Shown: positions 1 through 12,184 of the stretch, piece after piece | Layout of the letters: each line of letters opens with the position of its first letter | Numbering within the stretch: the stretch's first letter is position 1 | Origin: Anaeramoeba flamelloides | Taxonomy: Eukaryota; Metamonada; Anaeramoebidae | Assembly: GCA_027625915.1 (NCBI GenBank) | Contig: JANTQA010000023.1 | Coordinates: 3,224,001-3,288,000, forward strand | DNA length: 64,000 nt | Direction of reading: 5' to 3' | Notes under the pieces: generated by a model | What the model saw: the letters and a program-made list of their open reading frames with translations, nothing else | Told to the model about the DNA's origin: nothing | The model's database searches: none | Position numbers and translations under genes: made by a program

Positions 1-156
1 AAAGAAATTGATTGTAATTTGTTTTTTCTCTGTTTTTATTTGTTTGGTACTTTTTTTTCTGCGGTATTTTGGGTAAATATTAGACAAACTAAGAATCCTC
101 AATAAAAGCAAGATTACAGAATTGAAAAAAGATAATCAGACAAATTTTGATTATAG

Positions 157-614
157 TAGGGAAAAAAATCCCTTACAAGATTTTTAATTATGAGTATTAG
201 TAAAATTTTTGTCTAATTTCATACATTTTTAATGAAATCCTTATTATAAATAACCAATTTTTTTATGATATTAGTAATAAACCTACCTAAAGTTCATCAA
301 AGTAAGGTGTCTCTAGAATACTCGAGTAATTGTTTCATAGCATATGTTGATCAACTTTTTTTGAAAAACAATCAAGTTTTATTGAGGTTTATTAGAGTTT
401 GGAAAATGATAATTTTTCTTCTTATTTTTTGATTGATTGAATGGTGTTTTGAACAAGTGTGATTTCATTAATCATCATTCTAATAAGTGGGGGAGTTATA
501 ATTGAAAAAGTTTCAATTCTTAAAAAAAGGAATTTGATTGTAAATAAATGAAATTACACAATAATTTTACTAATATTCACAATTAAAAATCTTGTCAGGG
601 ATTTTTTTCACTGC
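157..614 (+). repeat. Long-TIR MITE, family A, copy 1
   Basis: First of three copies (others at 11672-12184 and 62202-62697) of a roughly 460-510 bp non-autonomous element. The outer ends are inverted repeats: AAATCCCTTACAAGATTTTT near the left end and its near-complement just before CACTGC at 609-614. The central part, including a GTGTCTCTAGAATACT block, matches copy 2 closely. The extreme left end is blurred and lacks the full AGCACTG terminus seen in copy 3. No open frame suggests a transposase. Confidence 0.75.
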
Positions 615-798
615 TTTACATTTAAATATTGGATGCCAGTAGTAGAGAAATAAAAAATGCTTATTCTTTTCGATCTCGTTTATGCTCTGAACACATGTTC
701 TTTCGAAGCTGGAGTGCTACACGGGTGGGGCAAAATAATTGTAAGGTTCCAATATCTTCAAATACACATTACTACGGAAAATTCGATTTAGTGCGTAT

Positions 799-969
799 AC
801 TGGTATTTGAATATTAAAAGGTATAAAATTTTCACTTCCTTTTCAGATTTTTCTTGAATAAATTAAGTTCTGAAAAAAGTGGGTTGTAATTTGTGGTTTC
901 GTTCGCTATTTGAAAAAGGAAATTGAAAATCAAGTAAAAATTTTTTCCTTTTAGAATTCAAATACCAGT
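799..969. repeat. Short hairpin MITE, family K, copy 1
   Basis: A 171-bp element whose ends are inverted: ACTGGTATTTGAAT at the left and ATTCAAATACCAGT at the right, followed inward by paired TTCACTTCCTTT-like and AAAGGAA-like blocks. A second full copy lies at 43028-43191. Decayed relatives are visible near 5640-5760, 37095-37240 and 43570-43740. It is too short to code for anything. Confidence 0.7.
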
Positions 970-1323
970 CGTGTAGATTTGAAAAACCCAGACGACACAA
1001 AAGCAGTATAAAACTCAATGTAAAACCATTTTAATAATTATACTTTTCAAAAAATGACAAATTCACAATTTGTCCCACCCTATTAAAGTCAGTTTTTAAA
1101 AATGAATTTTTCCTAAAATCACAGAAAGATCTTGAAACCTTGTGTCTGAACATTATTAAAAGTATGTAATAGAGGGAGGGTTAATATAACAAAACACAGA
1201 AAAATTGTTTGCAAACCTCAAATTACAAAAGAAATTCGAAATTTCACAATTAAAAACGAAAATTAAGTTTATTTTCTTACATACGAGTTTTTTTTATTTA
1301 TGATTTAAAAGTAGTTTTTGGAA

Positions 1324-1575
1324 TTAGTTTTCAATTTGAACAACTTTTTCAGATTTGTTACCAAAAAATAAAACATTTATCCCCATAATTAAGCATGCAA
1401 TACAAATGTATTGGCTTTTTCTTTCTCCAATTCGTGCCAATTTCCAAAGCAAACCACGGAAGCCTTGCTTTTTTCGATCTAATAACTGAGGGAATCGTTC
1501 GTGTACATAAGCACAAGTACAAATAAGAAGAAGAATAACAACTAGCATTGATCTAAAATCAAAAAGTGCAGACAT
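1324..1575 (-). CDS. KISH: Kish / TMEM167 family small membrane protein
   Basis: An 83-residue protein that aligns end to end with animal TMEM167 (Kish, 72 residues) and yeast Ksh1. It starts [20 protein letters not shown], close to the human start [20 protein letters not shown]. It then carries the family [24 protein letters not shown] block and a second hydrophobic segment, [14 protein letters not shown]. Two membrane segments flank a basic loop. The family is needed for an early step of the secretory pathway and sits in Golgi/ER membranes. The only addition is a short hydrophilic tail, [12 protein letters not shown]. It has one exon, and the ATG matches the family start. No neighbour shares its strand closely, and no promoter motif is evident. 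Confidence 0.96.
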   Translation of the reverse strand: MSALFDFRSMLVVILLLICTCAYVHERFPQLLDRKKQGFRGLLWKLARIGERKSQYICIACLIMGINVLFFGNKSEKVVQIEN

Positions 1576-1833
1576 TTCTATTCAGGCTTATTACAAATTT
1601 GAACAAGTTAAAAAAAATTAAAAAAATGATTTTGAAATTATTAAATACAGAGGCAAATACCAAACTCTTGTTTAAACAGTATTCATTCACCCAGTTTTTT
1701 GTTTCATATTAAATGTCAAATAACAATTGAAAATGTGTGTTATCAAATAAATTAAAAAAAAAAATACTAACAGAGAAATTAAAAGCTCGGATAGTTCATT
1801 TTTATTTTCTATCTAAAATATTAGTCAAAAGTA

Positions 1834-2731
1834 AAAAATGTATTCTGATTTTATCGAAAGACATATATGAATTAGAAAAGTAACAACTGAACCGTTTTAA
1901 TTGAGATCTTTATTGAATACACAAAATATATTGATTTTCGCCTTTTGTTAAATGAAGATAATCTAAAAAAAACTAAAACTTTCAAAAAAACAGAAAATGA
2001 AAAAAAAAAATTAAAAATCTAATTTTGAGATTCTGATATTCTTCCAATATCTTAGAGAATATCTATCATGAGAATTTCTTTTGGATTTAGAGAGAAAGAT
2101 AATTGATTATTGTTAATTTAAATACTGATCTATGCACATAAATATCCAAAAATTTTTATTTCATATCCCATTTTAGAAATTTTTTTTACTCTGGTTTTCG
2201 GTACAATATTTTATTGGTTGAATTTTATTAAATTTTGTAAAATTGGTTTGACAAGAAAATATTCTTTCTCTTGTTTTATTTTAAAAGTTGATGTTATAAA
2301 TTACAAAAATGTTAAATTGAAACAAAAATTTTTTTTAATTTATTAAATTTATAAATATAAATTAAGAAAATTGTTGTGCAAAAAAAGAAAATCCTCAAAG
2401 TTTCCAATTTAAAATGTGAAATTTTGAAAATTAATAAAGTCAAGATTTGTAGAAAATATTGAATTTATAAATATAAGAACAAATTAATTTCCACAATAGA
2501 TATTTTCTAATAAATTCATTATTCATCAATGGAAATACTCAGCAATAAATTAGAATTTCATTTTGACTATTAATTTTAAAAATTTAGTTTTTTTTTTGAT
2601 TTTCTTCATCTAACAAAAGGTGAAAAAAAATATATTTTGTGTATTCAATATAGATCTCAATTAGAACATGCCAATGGTTACTTTTCTACTTCAGATATTT
2701 ATCTTCGAAAAGGAAAAACATTTTTGATTAT
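1834..2731. repeat. Foldback element with ~130-145 bp terminal inverted repeats (Q)
   Basis: The stretch from about 1834 to 1980 reappears as its reverse complement at about 2580-2731. Shared landmarks are GAAAAGTAAC, AATTGAGATC, TATTGAATACACAAAATATA and a CCTTTTGTTA-like block followed by GAAGATAATC. The interior of about 600 bp is AT-rich and has no open frame. Together this looks like a non-autonomous foldback DNA transposon of about 0.9 kb. Its ends are approximate, and I could not read a target-site duplication. Confidence 0.7.
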
Positions 2732-5700
2732 TTCCAATATTTTCAATTGAAAATAAAAATATAATTTCCAAGTTTTTGTGAAATATTTCGTATTTTAGAT
2801 TTTAAAACAATACCCTTATTACCCATTTGAATCAAATTAAAAAACAATCATAGTGTAAATTATTTCTCCAAATAATTAACTACCCATTAGTATATTGTAT
2901 TAGCAGGGATTAGAATTTTAATCTTTTTTTTTTATGTAAAAGTAAGAATTAACAATCACCTTATTTACATATTTGTTAGATCCATCAATTGGAAGGTAAA
3001 TTCTAAAATTAACAATAAAAAATCAGCTAAAAGCTCTAATAAAGTTTTTATTTGGAGTTAAGAGTCAAGTAAAACAAGAAATTAAAAACACATTTTTCTT
3101 GATTGATATGTTTTCAAACTACTTTTTATATTATTTATTCTACTTAAATTGGAATTTGTGATATCATTTTTTTGGAAGTAAAAAATAAAATTATTGGAAA
3201 ATTATTTTTGTTTTTAAAGTTTTTTTTACCAGAAAACAGCTTTTCAATTGATGAAAAATAATATTTATAATTAAAAGAAAAAAAAAATTAAATTTTTTTA
3301 ATAAATTCTTGTTTAGTTCATCTTTCTCTTCAAAAATAAGGACCTGATTTGTTTTACCTTTACACTTCATTCATAATCCATAGTACATATTATATGAATT
3401 ATTTTTATAAAACTTTTTACTTTATTAAATCATTAAACTATAAAAAAATATTATAATTGGTCAAAATATACCAATTAAATGAATTAAATGTTTATTATTA
3501 ATCTTTTCGATGAATTGATATAAATAAAATTTGTAAAAAAATGATCTATATAAACCCTTTTTTTAATAAAAGGGCATGTAAATTATTAGGAATTATTCAT
3601 GATTGAACCAAGTTAATTGTGGTATCATTATAAAAAATAAGTAACTCCTTAAAACATAAAAAACACTCAACTGAATATTTAAAACTCATTAAAACAAAAC
3701 AATATAGATTATAATTAAACATATTAAAAATTACTATACCGTTTCATTTGAAATGGGAAATCTCGTTTTGTAAATATAAGGAAAAAAAATTATAAAATCA
3801 ATAAAAACGGTTGAACAAGATGAATTTCGGGAAAGTTCTTTAAATTTTATTGATAACTCTTTACACATCAAACTTTTGTATTTTAAATTATCATATTTAA
3901 GATATATTAACAATTTATATGGATATTATGTTGGAATTGGTTTTTTTTTTTTCAATGTTTTCTTTTTTTGTGTGTTCCATACATCAATCCAATAAGGTTC
4001 TTTAAAAATTACAATATTTAGCTCATTCGAAATCAAACTTAAACTGCTTCCATTTTTATACTGGCTGATTATTTCATAATTATTTTAATCATATCTTGTT
4101 TCTTCATAGTCCAACTCTTCAAAATCCAAAAATAAAATACAATTAGTTTCACTTTTAAGTCACAAACTTCAACCAAAATTAAGGCATAAAAAATCCTCAA
4201 TATAAGGTACAAAATTTTGGATTCTAGTAAAATAAATTGTAAAAAAAAAAATTCCAAATTTTGTGCCTTAATTTGAAATTTGTTTTTGCCTTAAATTTGA
4301 AACAGACTGTAAATAAAAATGAAAAAATCAAAAATTAAAATGAAAATCACTTAGAAGTAATTATCTTATTAACAATCAAATTAATAACATCCATACATTG
4401 AATGGTGTGCTCTTTGGTTTGAAAAAGAGGACATTTTTACAATTTAAAAGTTTTAAATTATCTTTTAAAATATAACGTTTATCCAATAAAAAAAAGATCA
4501 CAACATTGATTGGAACAAAATATAATAATCTTTGCATAAATATTGTACAGATTTTTTATGAATTAACTCCAGAAAAAATATTGTTTTTTTATTTTAACAA
4601 GATTCAGCAATTCCTTTACATTTAATAAACTTGTTTTTAAAAGATTGTGTTAAATTTTTACAGTCATTTTAATTTTTAATCAAAATTGACAAAAAATTTA
4701 CAAATAAGACATTTATTTGAACAAATACGTTTAAATATTGGTGGTAAACTATACAAAACGGGTGGTACTTGATCATATACTTTAGAAAAATATTTTATTC
4801 AAAGAAGTAAAATAGAAAAAGAGAAAATTGAATTTTTAGAATTTTTTTTTAAAATATGTTTTTGGAATTAAATTAAAATAATTAAATTTTAATTAATAAA
4901 AAATAGAAAAAAGAAAACAAGGATTCAAATTTTTCTAAAATAAGAATTAAAATAGATTTAACAAACTTCGTATAAACAAAAATCGAACACTTTTTTGAAT
5001 TATTTCAAAAATAATAAAGAAATAAAATACAATTGTTTATCCTCAACAAGACGAAAATTAAAATAAAGAAGTATTAAAATAAAATAAGGTAAAAGTGAAA
5101 TTTCAAAAAAAATTTTTTTTCCGTTCAAAAAACTTTGATAATTATATCTTATTTATATGAATTGATCAAGAAACCTTATAAAGTGGTGATAAGGATTAAT
5201 TGGTGTTATATTAAATTTCTACAAGATTTAGAATTTGGTTTTCAAATAATATGTTCATAAATAACTTTTACAAAACAAAAAATAAAAAAATATATTTCGA
5301 ATCATTTTTATAATTTTATACTATTCTCGATACAAAGAGGTCCAGTTGTAATGGATGAATTATATGTGTTTAAAGTGTTTACATAGATATTAGTAGAAAA
5401 AATTTATTTCGGAAATTTTCAATATTTTAAATCAATTTTTCAAAATTTTTTGTTTTTTTCGGTTTTTTTTTTGACAGATAATTTAGTACAACAATTTTTT
5501 TTATTGTAAGATCAATAGTCACTTGGTAAAAAGAGGTTATTATAATGTTATTGAAACTATGGAAATGATTGTTAAGAAATCATATTTATTTCTATTGGAA
5601 TTTTATTTGATCTTTGATCCTAATATTTGTTTAATAAATGTGAAAACTTTTCACTTAATTTTCATTTCCTTTTTCAAATAGAGACCACAAATCCCAACAT

Positions 5701-6560
5701 ACTTCGTTTGGGGACTTGATTTCTAATGAAAAATATGGAAAATGAAGTGAAAGTTGTTTCCTATTTATTATTCAACTACAAGTAGGAGATCAAAACAAAA
5801 ATTCTTGTTTTTCTCAATGTATATCAAAGAATTTGAGTTTTCAATTTTTAAGAAAATCTATTGATTTATTAGTTTTCTTTCAGACTGATATCAACAATTC
5901 TTTAATGTGTATTATTGTGTTTATTTCTTATTATTTCTTCAAAGGTCAATTATCAAAAAATAATTGATATTTGGAAAAAATATTTGGTACCTTTTACAGA
6001 AACAAAGTTTACTTATCTACACCATATATATATATAATATCAATTATAAAGGAAATTTTAATATGATATTGAAGATAATAAAATAAAACATAAAATATTT
6101 AATATTTTATTATTTTTATTCAAATTGTTAATTTATATATATATGCAATAAATAAATAAAATAAAAATGTAAAATGACATAATTTTGGCAATTAAGATTA
6201 CATATTAGAAAATTAAAATAAAATACATACACAGCTAAAAATACAGCAAAAATTCAAAAAATTAATTATTAATAGTGTAATCATATTTAAAAAATTGGCA
6301 TATAATAACATGGATAATACTGGTAAATAAAAATGAAAAATGAATTTGTCATCAGTGAAGTAAGTAGAATATAATTCAAAAAAACGAATTATTTTTTTTT
6401 TTTAAAAATTGTTTAAATCCTTAATGATATGAATTGTATTGCAATTATTATTATAACTCTTTTATTAAAGTTTGTTCGTTAATTTATATATAAACTTGTT
6501 TCTGTTTATCACTTATATAAATAAACATCGAAATACAATAATATGTATATGAGATATTAA
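2732..6560. other. Intergenic, no gene recognised
   Basis: AT-rich spacer with many homopolymer runs. The only structures I can support here are the TA-flanked MITE at 4140-4309 and a decayed family-K hairpin near 5640-5760. A short hydrophobic frame over the MITE is composition-driven. There are no tRNA-like boxes and no conserved protein frame. Confidence 0.5.
4140..4309. repeat. Tc1/mariner-like MITE, family S, copy 1
   Basis: A 170-bp palindromic element flanked by TA on both sides (4138-4139 and 4310-4311). Ends resemble CAGTCAGTTTCAC, here diverged to CAATTAGTTTCAC at the left and AACAGACTG at the right. Inner blocks TTAAGGCA and TTGTGCCTTAATTTG are shared with the better preserved copies at 59454-59653 and 63449-63645. 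The right arm is shorter than in the other copies. Confidence 0.75.
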
Positions 6561-8330
6561 TTAATCTCGAAATGCCCAAATTTCGATTTCACCAATTTCA
6601 AAATCAATTGAGACAACATTATTTTTTTTGTTTAATGGTGAAACAAGGATGCGATTGTTAAATGTGCCCGAAACAGCCGTGTAGCCTGTTGATAAGTCTT
6701 TATTGATACTTATTGAAGGTCCCGAACCACCGCCACCTATTTGCATTCTATTTTTTGTTGAGCAAATAAATAAATATTTACCAATCATTTCATTTTTATT
6801 TTCTAAATATTGTTCTTGTTCGGGTTCTAAAATAATTGATTTTCTGGTACTTATAATTTTGAAATTTTTTTTTTTTTGTTTTATGTCATTTTTATTATCT
6901 TTTTTATAAAAATTTTTTTCTTGTAAATTTTTTTTCTGCTGATTTATCTTTTTAGATAGATAATCACTTTCACTACCACTACTGCTACTCTTCTTTTTCA
7001 TATTATTTTTCTTTATTTTTTTTTCTTTTTCATTAAAGTTTTGATTTTGATTATTCCTGATATCTTGGTCGATATATACCCAAGGAAAAACTTCAAATTT
7101 TTTATCAAAGGTAAAAACAAAACTATTTCCTTTCCCATAAAACTTTTTAGAAATTTTGAAATTTTGTGTTAAAAAGGCACCTAATATAACACCCCATTTT
7201 GGTTTTCTAGTTCGAATAATTAGAAGCAAGGGTCCATTGCCGGCTTTTAGTGACTGTTTATAAAGTGAATTTAAATGATATCCATGTTCCCAACTGGCGA
7301 ATGCCAATTTTAGATTGAAAAGTTGGAAGATGTCTGGTACCTGGGAGTGTATCATTGCAAATTTCTTTTTAGTTAAAATTTTTGAATTTCCTTCAACTTC
7401 GATTTCGGAAAGCCTCGAAACAGAACTTTTTTGAACATTGCAGAATAGGCATTGGCGGAGTAATAGTTCATCAGATTTTTCGTCAATATTTTTTTGATCA
7501 AATTTATCAAAATGTTTCACTCTGGATAAATATAAATTGAATGTAATATTCATGAGTTTTTCAAACCTCTTTTCTGTTAATTCTTGCAAAAAAGTATTCA
7601 AGATCCCAATAAATTGCTTTTCATTTTTTGCTTTTATCAATTTGCCTTGACACATTTTTAAAATTGACAAGCCTATTCGGTAAAAAACCTTTGTACCTTC
7701 ATAGAAATAGGAATCAAATATCCGGAGGACGAACTGAAATGGTAAAACTGAAACAAAGTATTGGCTAAACCATTTGGAAACAAATTTTAATGGATTGACA
7801 CTAATTTTGGACATCTTTTCAGCAATTTTTTTTCTTTTCATCAAAATTAAATCAACAAAGGTCTCTTCAAAGAGATTTGATTCGAAATTGTTTGTTGGGA
7901 AATATTTTTGATTAATTTTTGATTGATCCATCATTTCAGTAATGATTGCGTAAACCTCTCTTTCGTTGAAATACAAAAATAATATTGATACAATGTCTGC
8001 AATTGGTAAGCAATATTCTACTTCGTCCAAATATTCATTTTCAAGAACATGCATTAATCGTTCAAATGGTGTTGTATCATGAAAATGATGGTATTTATAA
8101 TCATGTAATCCAGAAAATTTGGGATAGTCTGAAAATTTTGTTGGATAAGGTGTTCCTGTTCCAAATAATTTGATCAACCTTCTTTCATACCCATCGGAAT
8201 AGTTTTCTATCCTTTCGATTCCGTTTGTTGTAAGTAACCAAATTCTTGCCCTATATTCTTCAGGGATTCCTTTTCTAATTAACTTTTTCATTTTGACTGT
8301 TATCATATTTCGATCTTTGGGAATTTTCAT
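6561..8330 (-). CDS. TBC-TLDc protein, TBC1D24/Skywalker-like
   Basis: A 589-residue, single-exon protein. Residues about 18-270 are a TBC fold: RKGIPEEYRARIWLL begins motif A, and LPFQFVLRIFDSYFYEGTKV (196-215) is the C motif. Residues 330-420 and 520-589 form a TLDc domain, with SWEHGYHLNSLY, LLLIIRTRKPKWGVILGAFL, MQIGGGGSGPSISI, GTFNN and a final EIWAFRD. A Lys/Asn/Ser-rich insert (about 421-515) splits the TLDc. This domain order is that of TBC1D24, a Rab/Arf-linked synaptic and endosomal factor. The usual TBC arginine and glutamine fingers (IxxDxxR, YxQ) are not visible; YCLP (106-109) stands where YCQG is common. As with TBC1D24, Rab GAP activity is therefore doubtful. The first in-frame ATG is used. 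An out-of-frame ATG lies 10 bp upstream. Confidence 0.93.
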   Translation of the reverse strand: MKIPKDRNMITVKMKKLIRKGIPEEYRARIWLLTTNGIERIENYSDGYERRLIKLFGTGTPYPTKFSDYPKFSGLHDYKYHHFHDTTPFERLMHVLENEYLDEVEYCLPIADIVSILFLYFNEREVYAIITEMMDQSKINQKYFPTNNFESNLFEETFVDLILMKRKKIAEKMSKISVNPLKFVSKWFSQYFVSVLPFQFVLRIFDSYFYEGTKVFYRIGLSILKMCQGKLIKAKNEKQFIGILNTFLQELTEKRFEKLMNITFNLYLSRVKHFDKFDQKNIDEKSDELLLRQCLFCNVQKSSVSRLSEIEVEGNSKILTKKKFAMIHSQVPDIFQLFNLKLAFASWEHGYHLNSLYKQSLKAGNGPLLLIIRTRKPKWGVILGAFLTQNFKISKKFYGKGNSFVFTFDKKFEVFPWVYIDQDIRNNQNQNFNEKEKKIKKNNMKKKSSSSGSESDYLSKKINQQKKNLQEKNFYKKDNKNDIKQKKKNFKIISTRKSIILEPEQEQYLENKNEMIGKYLFICSTKNRMQIGGGGSGPSISINKDLSTGYTAVSGTFNNRILVSPLNKKNNVVSIDFEIGEIEIWAFRD

Positions 8331-8850
8331 TTTTTTCCATTTGTTTATTAATTTTTCTTTTCTTTTTCGAAATATTGGAAGATTTTGTTTTGTTTTTTCA
8401 TAGCTTTTTAAATTAATTGGAATTGTTAAATACTATTTCGTTTTGTTTTTTATATTTTAATAATTATTCGTATATTAATTATGGTTTTAGTATATAAATG
8501 TAAACAAATTATTTTATCGTTTTAATTATTTTACTCGAATAGTTTTTTATTTACTTTTTTTGATTTGTTATCTCTTCTATTTAATAAATACAGTCATGGG
8601 TAAACGTTTGAGAATTCGATGTAAAGGTGAAAAATGTAAAACAAAATAAAAAAGAAGAAGAATTTTTTTCTTAAATTGAAAAGTAGAGATTATTAGCAAT
8701 ATTCGAAATTTAAATACAAATCGATAAATTAATGATTAAATTTTCTTTTTGGATTATAAATTATACCCAATTTTTTGTTTATTGTTGATGATCTGAAATA
8801 TTTTTAAAAATATTAAAAACTTATTCTAATCTAAAACTTTTCTAGAATCT

Positions 8851-8889
<39 letters not shown>

Positions 8890-11671
8890 TGGGACAAAAT
8901 TGATCAAATTTTTTCTTTTAATTTATGCTGAAAGGGAACTTAAAAATTCAAGAAATGTTAAGGGACTAGTAACCTAAAAAAAAAAAAAATTCTAATAAAT
9001 TTGTTCAAAAATTCAAAAAAAAAAAAAAATTACAACATCTTGAAATTTAAAAATAAAGTAAAAAACTGATCACTGTGATACTCCACTTAATTTTAAAAGT
9101 TATTTTCAGAAAGGAATTATTGTTTTTTCAAAATTTTGATCCATTTTTCATATTTTCGAAATTTTAAGAATTCAAATGATATTAGAAAAAAACAATTAAT
9201 GTTTTAAGCCATAATAAAAAAAATAATTTCATAACAATTATATAAAATATTGTTTTTATTGTGATTTTTTAATAAAAAAGGTCTAATTATATTTTCATAC
9301 CATTTTTATAATCATTATTATTTTTGAATTTTTCAAATTTTTAAATAAATTTTTTATTTTTTAAAAATCTGAAAATAAAAATAAAATTTGAAAATATTTA
9401 TTTACAATTTATTTTAAAAAATCGTTTTTTAATAGCGATATAAAGCAAATTTTATACTATAATTTTTATCATGTTTTTAGAAGAGTGAAACTTTTTTAAC
9501 AAGTTGTATTATGTATTTTTTTTTTATTATTATTCTTGTTTTCTAATATCTTTAATTTAAAACACATTATATAACATGTTTTATCATATTTAACTCAAAA
9601 ATAACATATTAAAATTTTTTATAACCTCTTTTGAAACGAAAAAAAAAAAAAGTTCTAAAATTTGTTCATTTTTGTATAAGATGTTATAAATGATGTATGT
9701 ATATTTTTATGTTTCACTATCAAATTTTATACAGCTGTTTCAAACCTAACTTGGAATTTGACAGACATAGAAATTGACTTTTTTGTCTCTCAGTTAAATA
9801 CAAAAAAAAAAAAAAAAATCTTCGGTTATACACCATCATATACATTTTATGGTTTGACATAGGTTTGTTAAAAAAATTCAAATTTGAATGAATGAAAAAA
9901 AATCTTGTTGTTTATGAAATAAATTCAAAAATTCAAAACAAAGCTTCCAAAGATCAATGATAGAATTTAATGATTTCTTTGAAATGGTCTTGCCTTTTGA
10001 TTTTAAGGTCTTTATAAATTAAGTTCCACAAAAACCACCAAAAACCTGAAAATTTTTTAAAATTATTGATCATTTCGAAGGTTTTTTAGTAAAAAAATCA
10101 AATTCTCATATTTTCTCTATTTGAAATTTTTGTTATATTAAAAAATTCCACGGTTTGTAATAGGCTATCACATAACCATAAAATCCTGTCATAATAGGAA
10201 AAGTATAATACAGAAAATGAATTGTATGGTTATCGTAGATTTCATGGTAGGGTTGGAACGGCTGAATCACTTTCAACATTTATAAAACATCGATATCACG
10301 TGTCTAACATTTTGTTTAATTATTTTTTTTATTCGGGTAATCGGTTCTTTATGATTTTGATTTTTTAAAAATATAAATAAAATTAAATCTTAATTTTTTT
10401 AAGTTGGGAAATATGTTTTCAGGAATAATTGTTAAATTTGTAAGAATTATTTTAATTAGTGAAAAAATGACCAATTAGTCATCTGAGGCCAAATCTCAGA
10501 TAATCCCATTTTATCCCGAGAAAAATGTTTTCATAAATTTCTGTAGGATCTCAATTTCTTAATACAAAACAAAAAAAAAATCAAATTGAAAACTTTTATG
10601 TTTCGATTTTTTCGCCTAAAATATTATAACAGTAAAACAGACTTTGACAATTTGTTTTCAATTTTACCAAATGGATATGGAAAAAAATACAATTTATTGG
10701 ATTTGTTGTCATTGTCCTTTTTTCTTAGCTTCAAATTCGTTATAAATTTTGTGAGGAAAATAAGGATGATTTTCAATGCCATATTGTAAAGAAAAATTAA
10801 GTTAGCCTTGTATTTCGGAAAATATTAAAAAAAAAAAAAAAACTATAATAAATTTTATCAAATATTCAGAAAGGAAAAAAATTCAAATAAAATATTGAGT
10901 GATTGAATTCCCAAACTTCTACCAACTACTTTATTTGAGAAAAGTTTTATCAATCTTTTTTGAATAATTAAGAAAAATACTAAGATCTGAGAACAAATTA
11001 TTTAACAAAAGATATCAATTCCGATTGTTAAATTATTTCTTCTGGGATTTGTTTGAAAATGAAAAAAGAAAATGAAATTTCAAATTTAGAAAACTAATTT
11101 TCATCAAAATATTTTTTAAATGTATCAAAGTAGGTTCTGAAATTTCTTTTCTGGGGTATCTAATGTTCTCTTAATAGACATTATTAAGTCCTCTTTCTTC
11201 AATTGGAAGAAATTACAAAAATAAAATTATATTGATATTTTTTTTAATGTTTTTAATTTTTTTTTAAGATCATGATGGTTTGTTTTTTTTTGAACAAACG
11301 ATGTCTACTCTTAGTTTTTTTTTTCTCAAAATATTTATTGTTCATTTTATTTTTTTTAAAATTAACCTCTTTTTAAGTTTCAAAAATGATAATAATAATA
11401 GTTCTAATTGAAGTATTGATAAGAATTGGTGGTTGAGTTCAAAAGATATCCATTTTTTTAAAACTTATTTTACATGATAGAGATTAAACAAACAATTATT
11501 CAAAAAAAAACTCATATTTTGTTTGTTCAAAAACTATGCCTCAAAAATTGTAAAATAATAGAGTTTGGGAAAAAAGAAAATTTTGAAAATAAAATCAACT
11601 TTTTTAAAATTGTAAATCAAAAAAGCCAGTTACAAATAAATATATTTATATATATATATATATATATATAT
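8331..11671. other. Intergenic, no gene recognised
   Basis: AT-rich spacer. It holds a (TA)n tract at 8854-8885, a TTAAGGGACTAGTAACC terminus near 8959 that matches the ends of the TTAA-bounded elements elsewhere, and several poly-A runs. Frames between 10586 and 11752 encode only Lys/Phe/Asn-biased strings and run into a (TA)n tract at 11641-11671. I see no conserved coding signal. Confidence 0.5.
8854..8885. repeat. (TA)n microsatellite
   Basis: About 16 uninterrupted TA units. Comparable tracts lie at 11641-11671, around 25965-25991 and around 34031-34052. No function is suggested. Confidence 0.9.
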
Positions 11672-12184
11672 AGTCGGGAAAAAAAAAACCTACATGAAAA
11701 AAATCAAATTGAACGGTTTTTAATTGTGAGTATTAGGAAAATTGTTGTGTAATTTCTTTTATTTTCAATCAAATCCTTTTTATAAATAACCAAATTTTTT
11801 ATGAACCAAGTAATAAACCTACACAAAGTTGATTAAAGTAGGGTGTCTCTAGAATACTCAAGTAATTGTTTAATAGCTAAAGTAGATCAACTTTTTTTGG
11901 GAAAAAAATGGGTTTTATAGAGGATACTTGAGTTTGGAAAATGATAATTTTTATTCTTATTTTTTGATTGGGTGGTATTTTGAACAATTGTAATGTTCAT
12001 TAATTATTATTCTAATAAGTGAGTGAGTTATAATTTTAAAAGTTAAATTCTTGAAAAAGGGGATTTGTTTGAAAATAAAAGAAATTACACATCAATTTTA
12101 CTAATTTTCACAATTAAAAATCTTGTTCAGGGGGGGAGTGGGGGTGGGGGGGTATTTTCATGCCAGGTATTTTTTTTCACTGCT
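11672..12184 (+). repeat. Long-TIR MITE, family A, copy 2
   Basis: A 513-bp copy in the same orientation as copy 1. It begins AGTCGGGAAAAAAAA and ends TTTTTTTTCACTGCT. Both terminal inverted repeats, the CACAATTAAAAATCTTGTTC block and the GTGTCTCTAGAATACTCAAG core are present. The left end abuts a (TA)n tract. Unlike the other copies it carries an exceptional G-rich stretch at 12130-12152 in the right arm. Confidence 0.8.
12130..12152 (+). other. G-rich run, possible G-quadruplex
   Basis: Three G runs of about 7, 5 and 7 are separated by AGT and T, inside the right arm of the family-A MITE. The longest runs can each supply two G-tracts, so a four-tract quadruplex is conceivable. Nothing comparable is seen elsewhere in the window. 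Confidence 0.55.

Noticed and set aside
629-817. 62-codon plus-strand frame between two MITEs
   Set aside because: It runs into the terminus of the family-K hairpin, and nothing in the protein is recognisable.
8591-8615. TACAGTCATGGGTAAACG as a possible further Tc1/mariner-type end
   Set aside because: TA and CAGTCA fit, but no matching inverted end was found nearby, so I did not call an element.
10586-11752. Plus-strand frames of 67 and 92 codons
   Set aside because: Composition follows AT bias (Lys, Phe, Ile, Asn) and the second runs through a (TA)n tract into MITE A. No motif was recognised.
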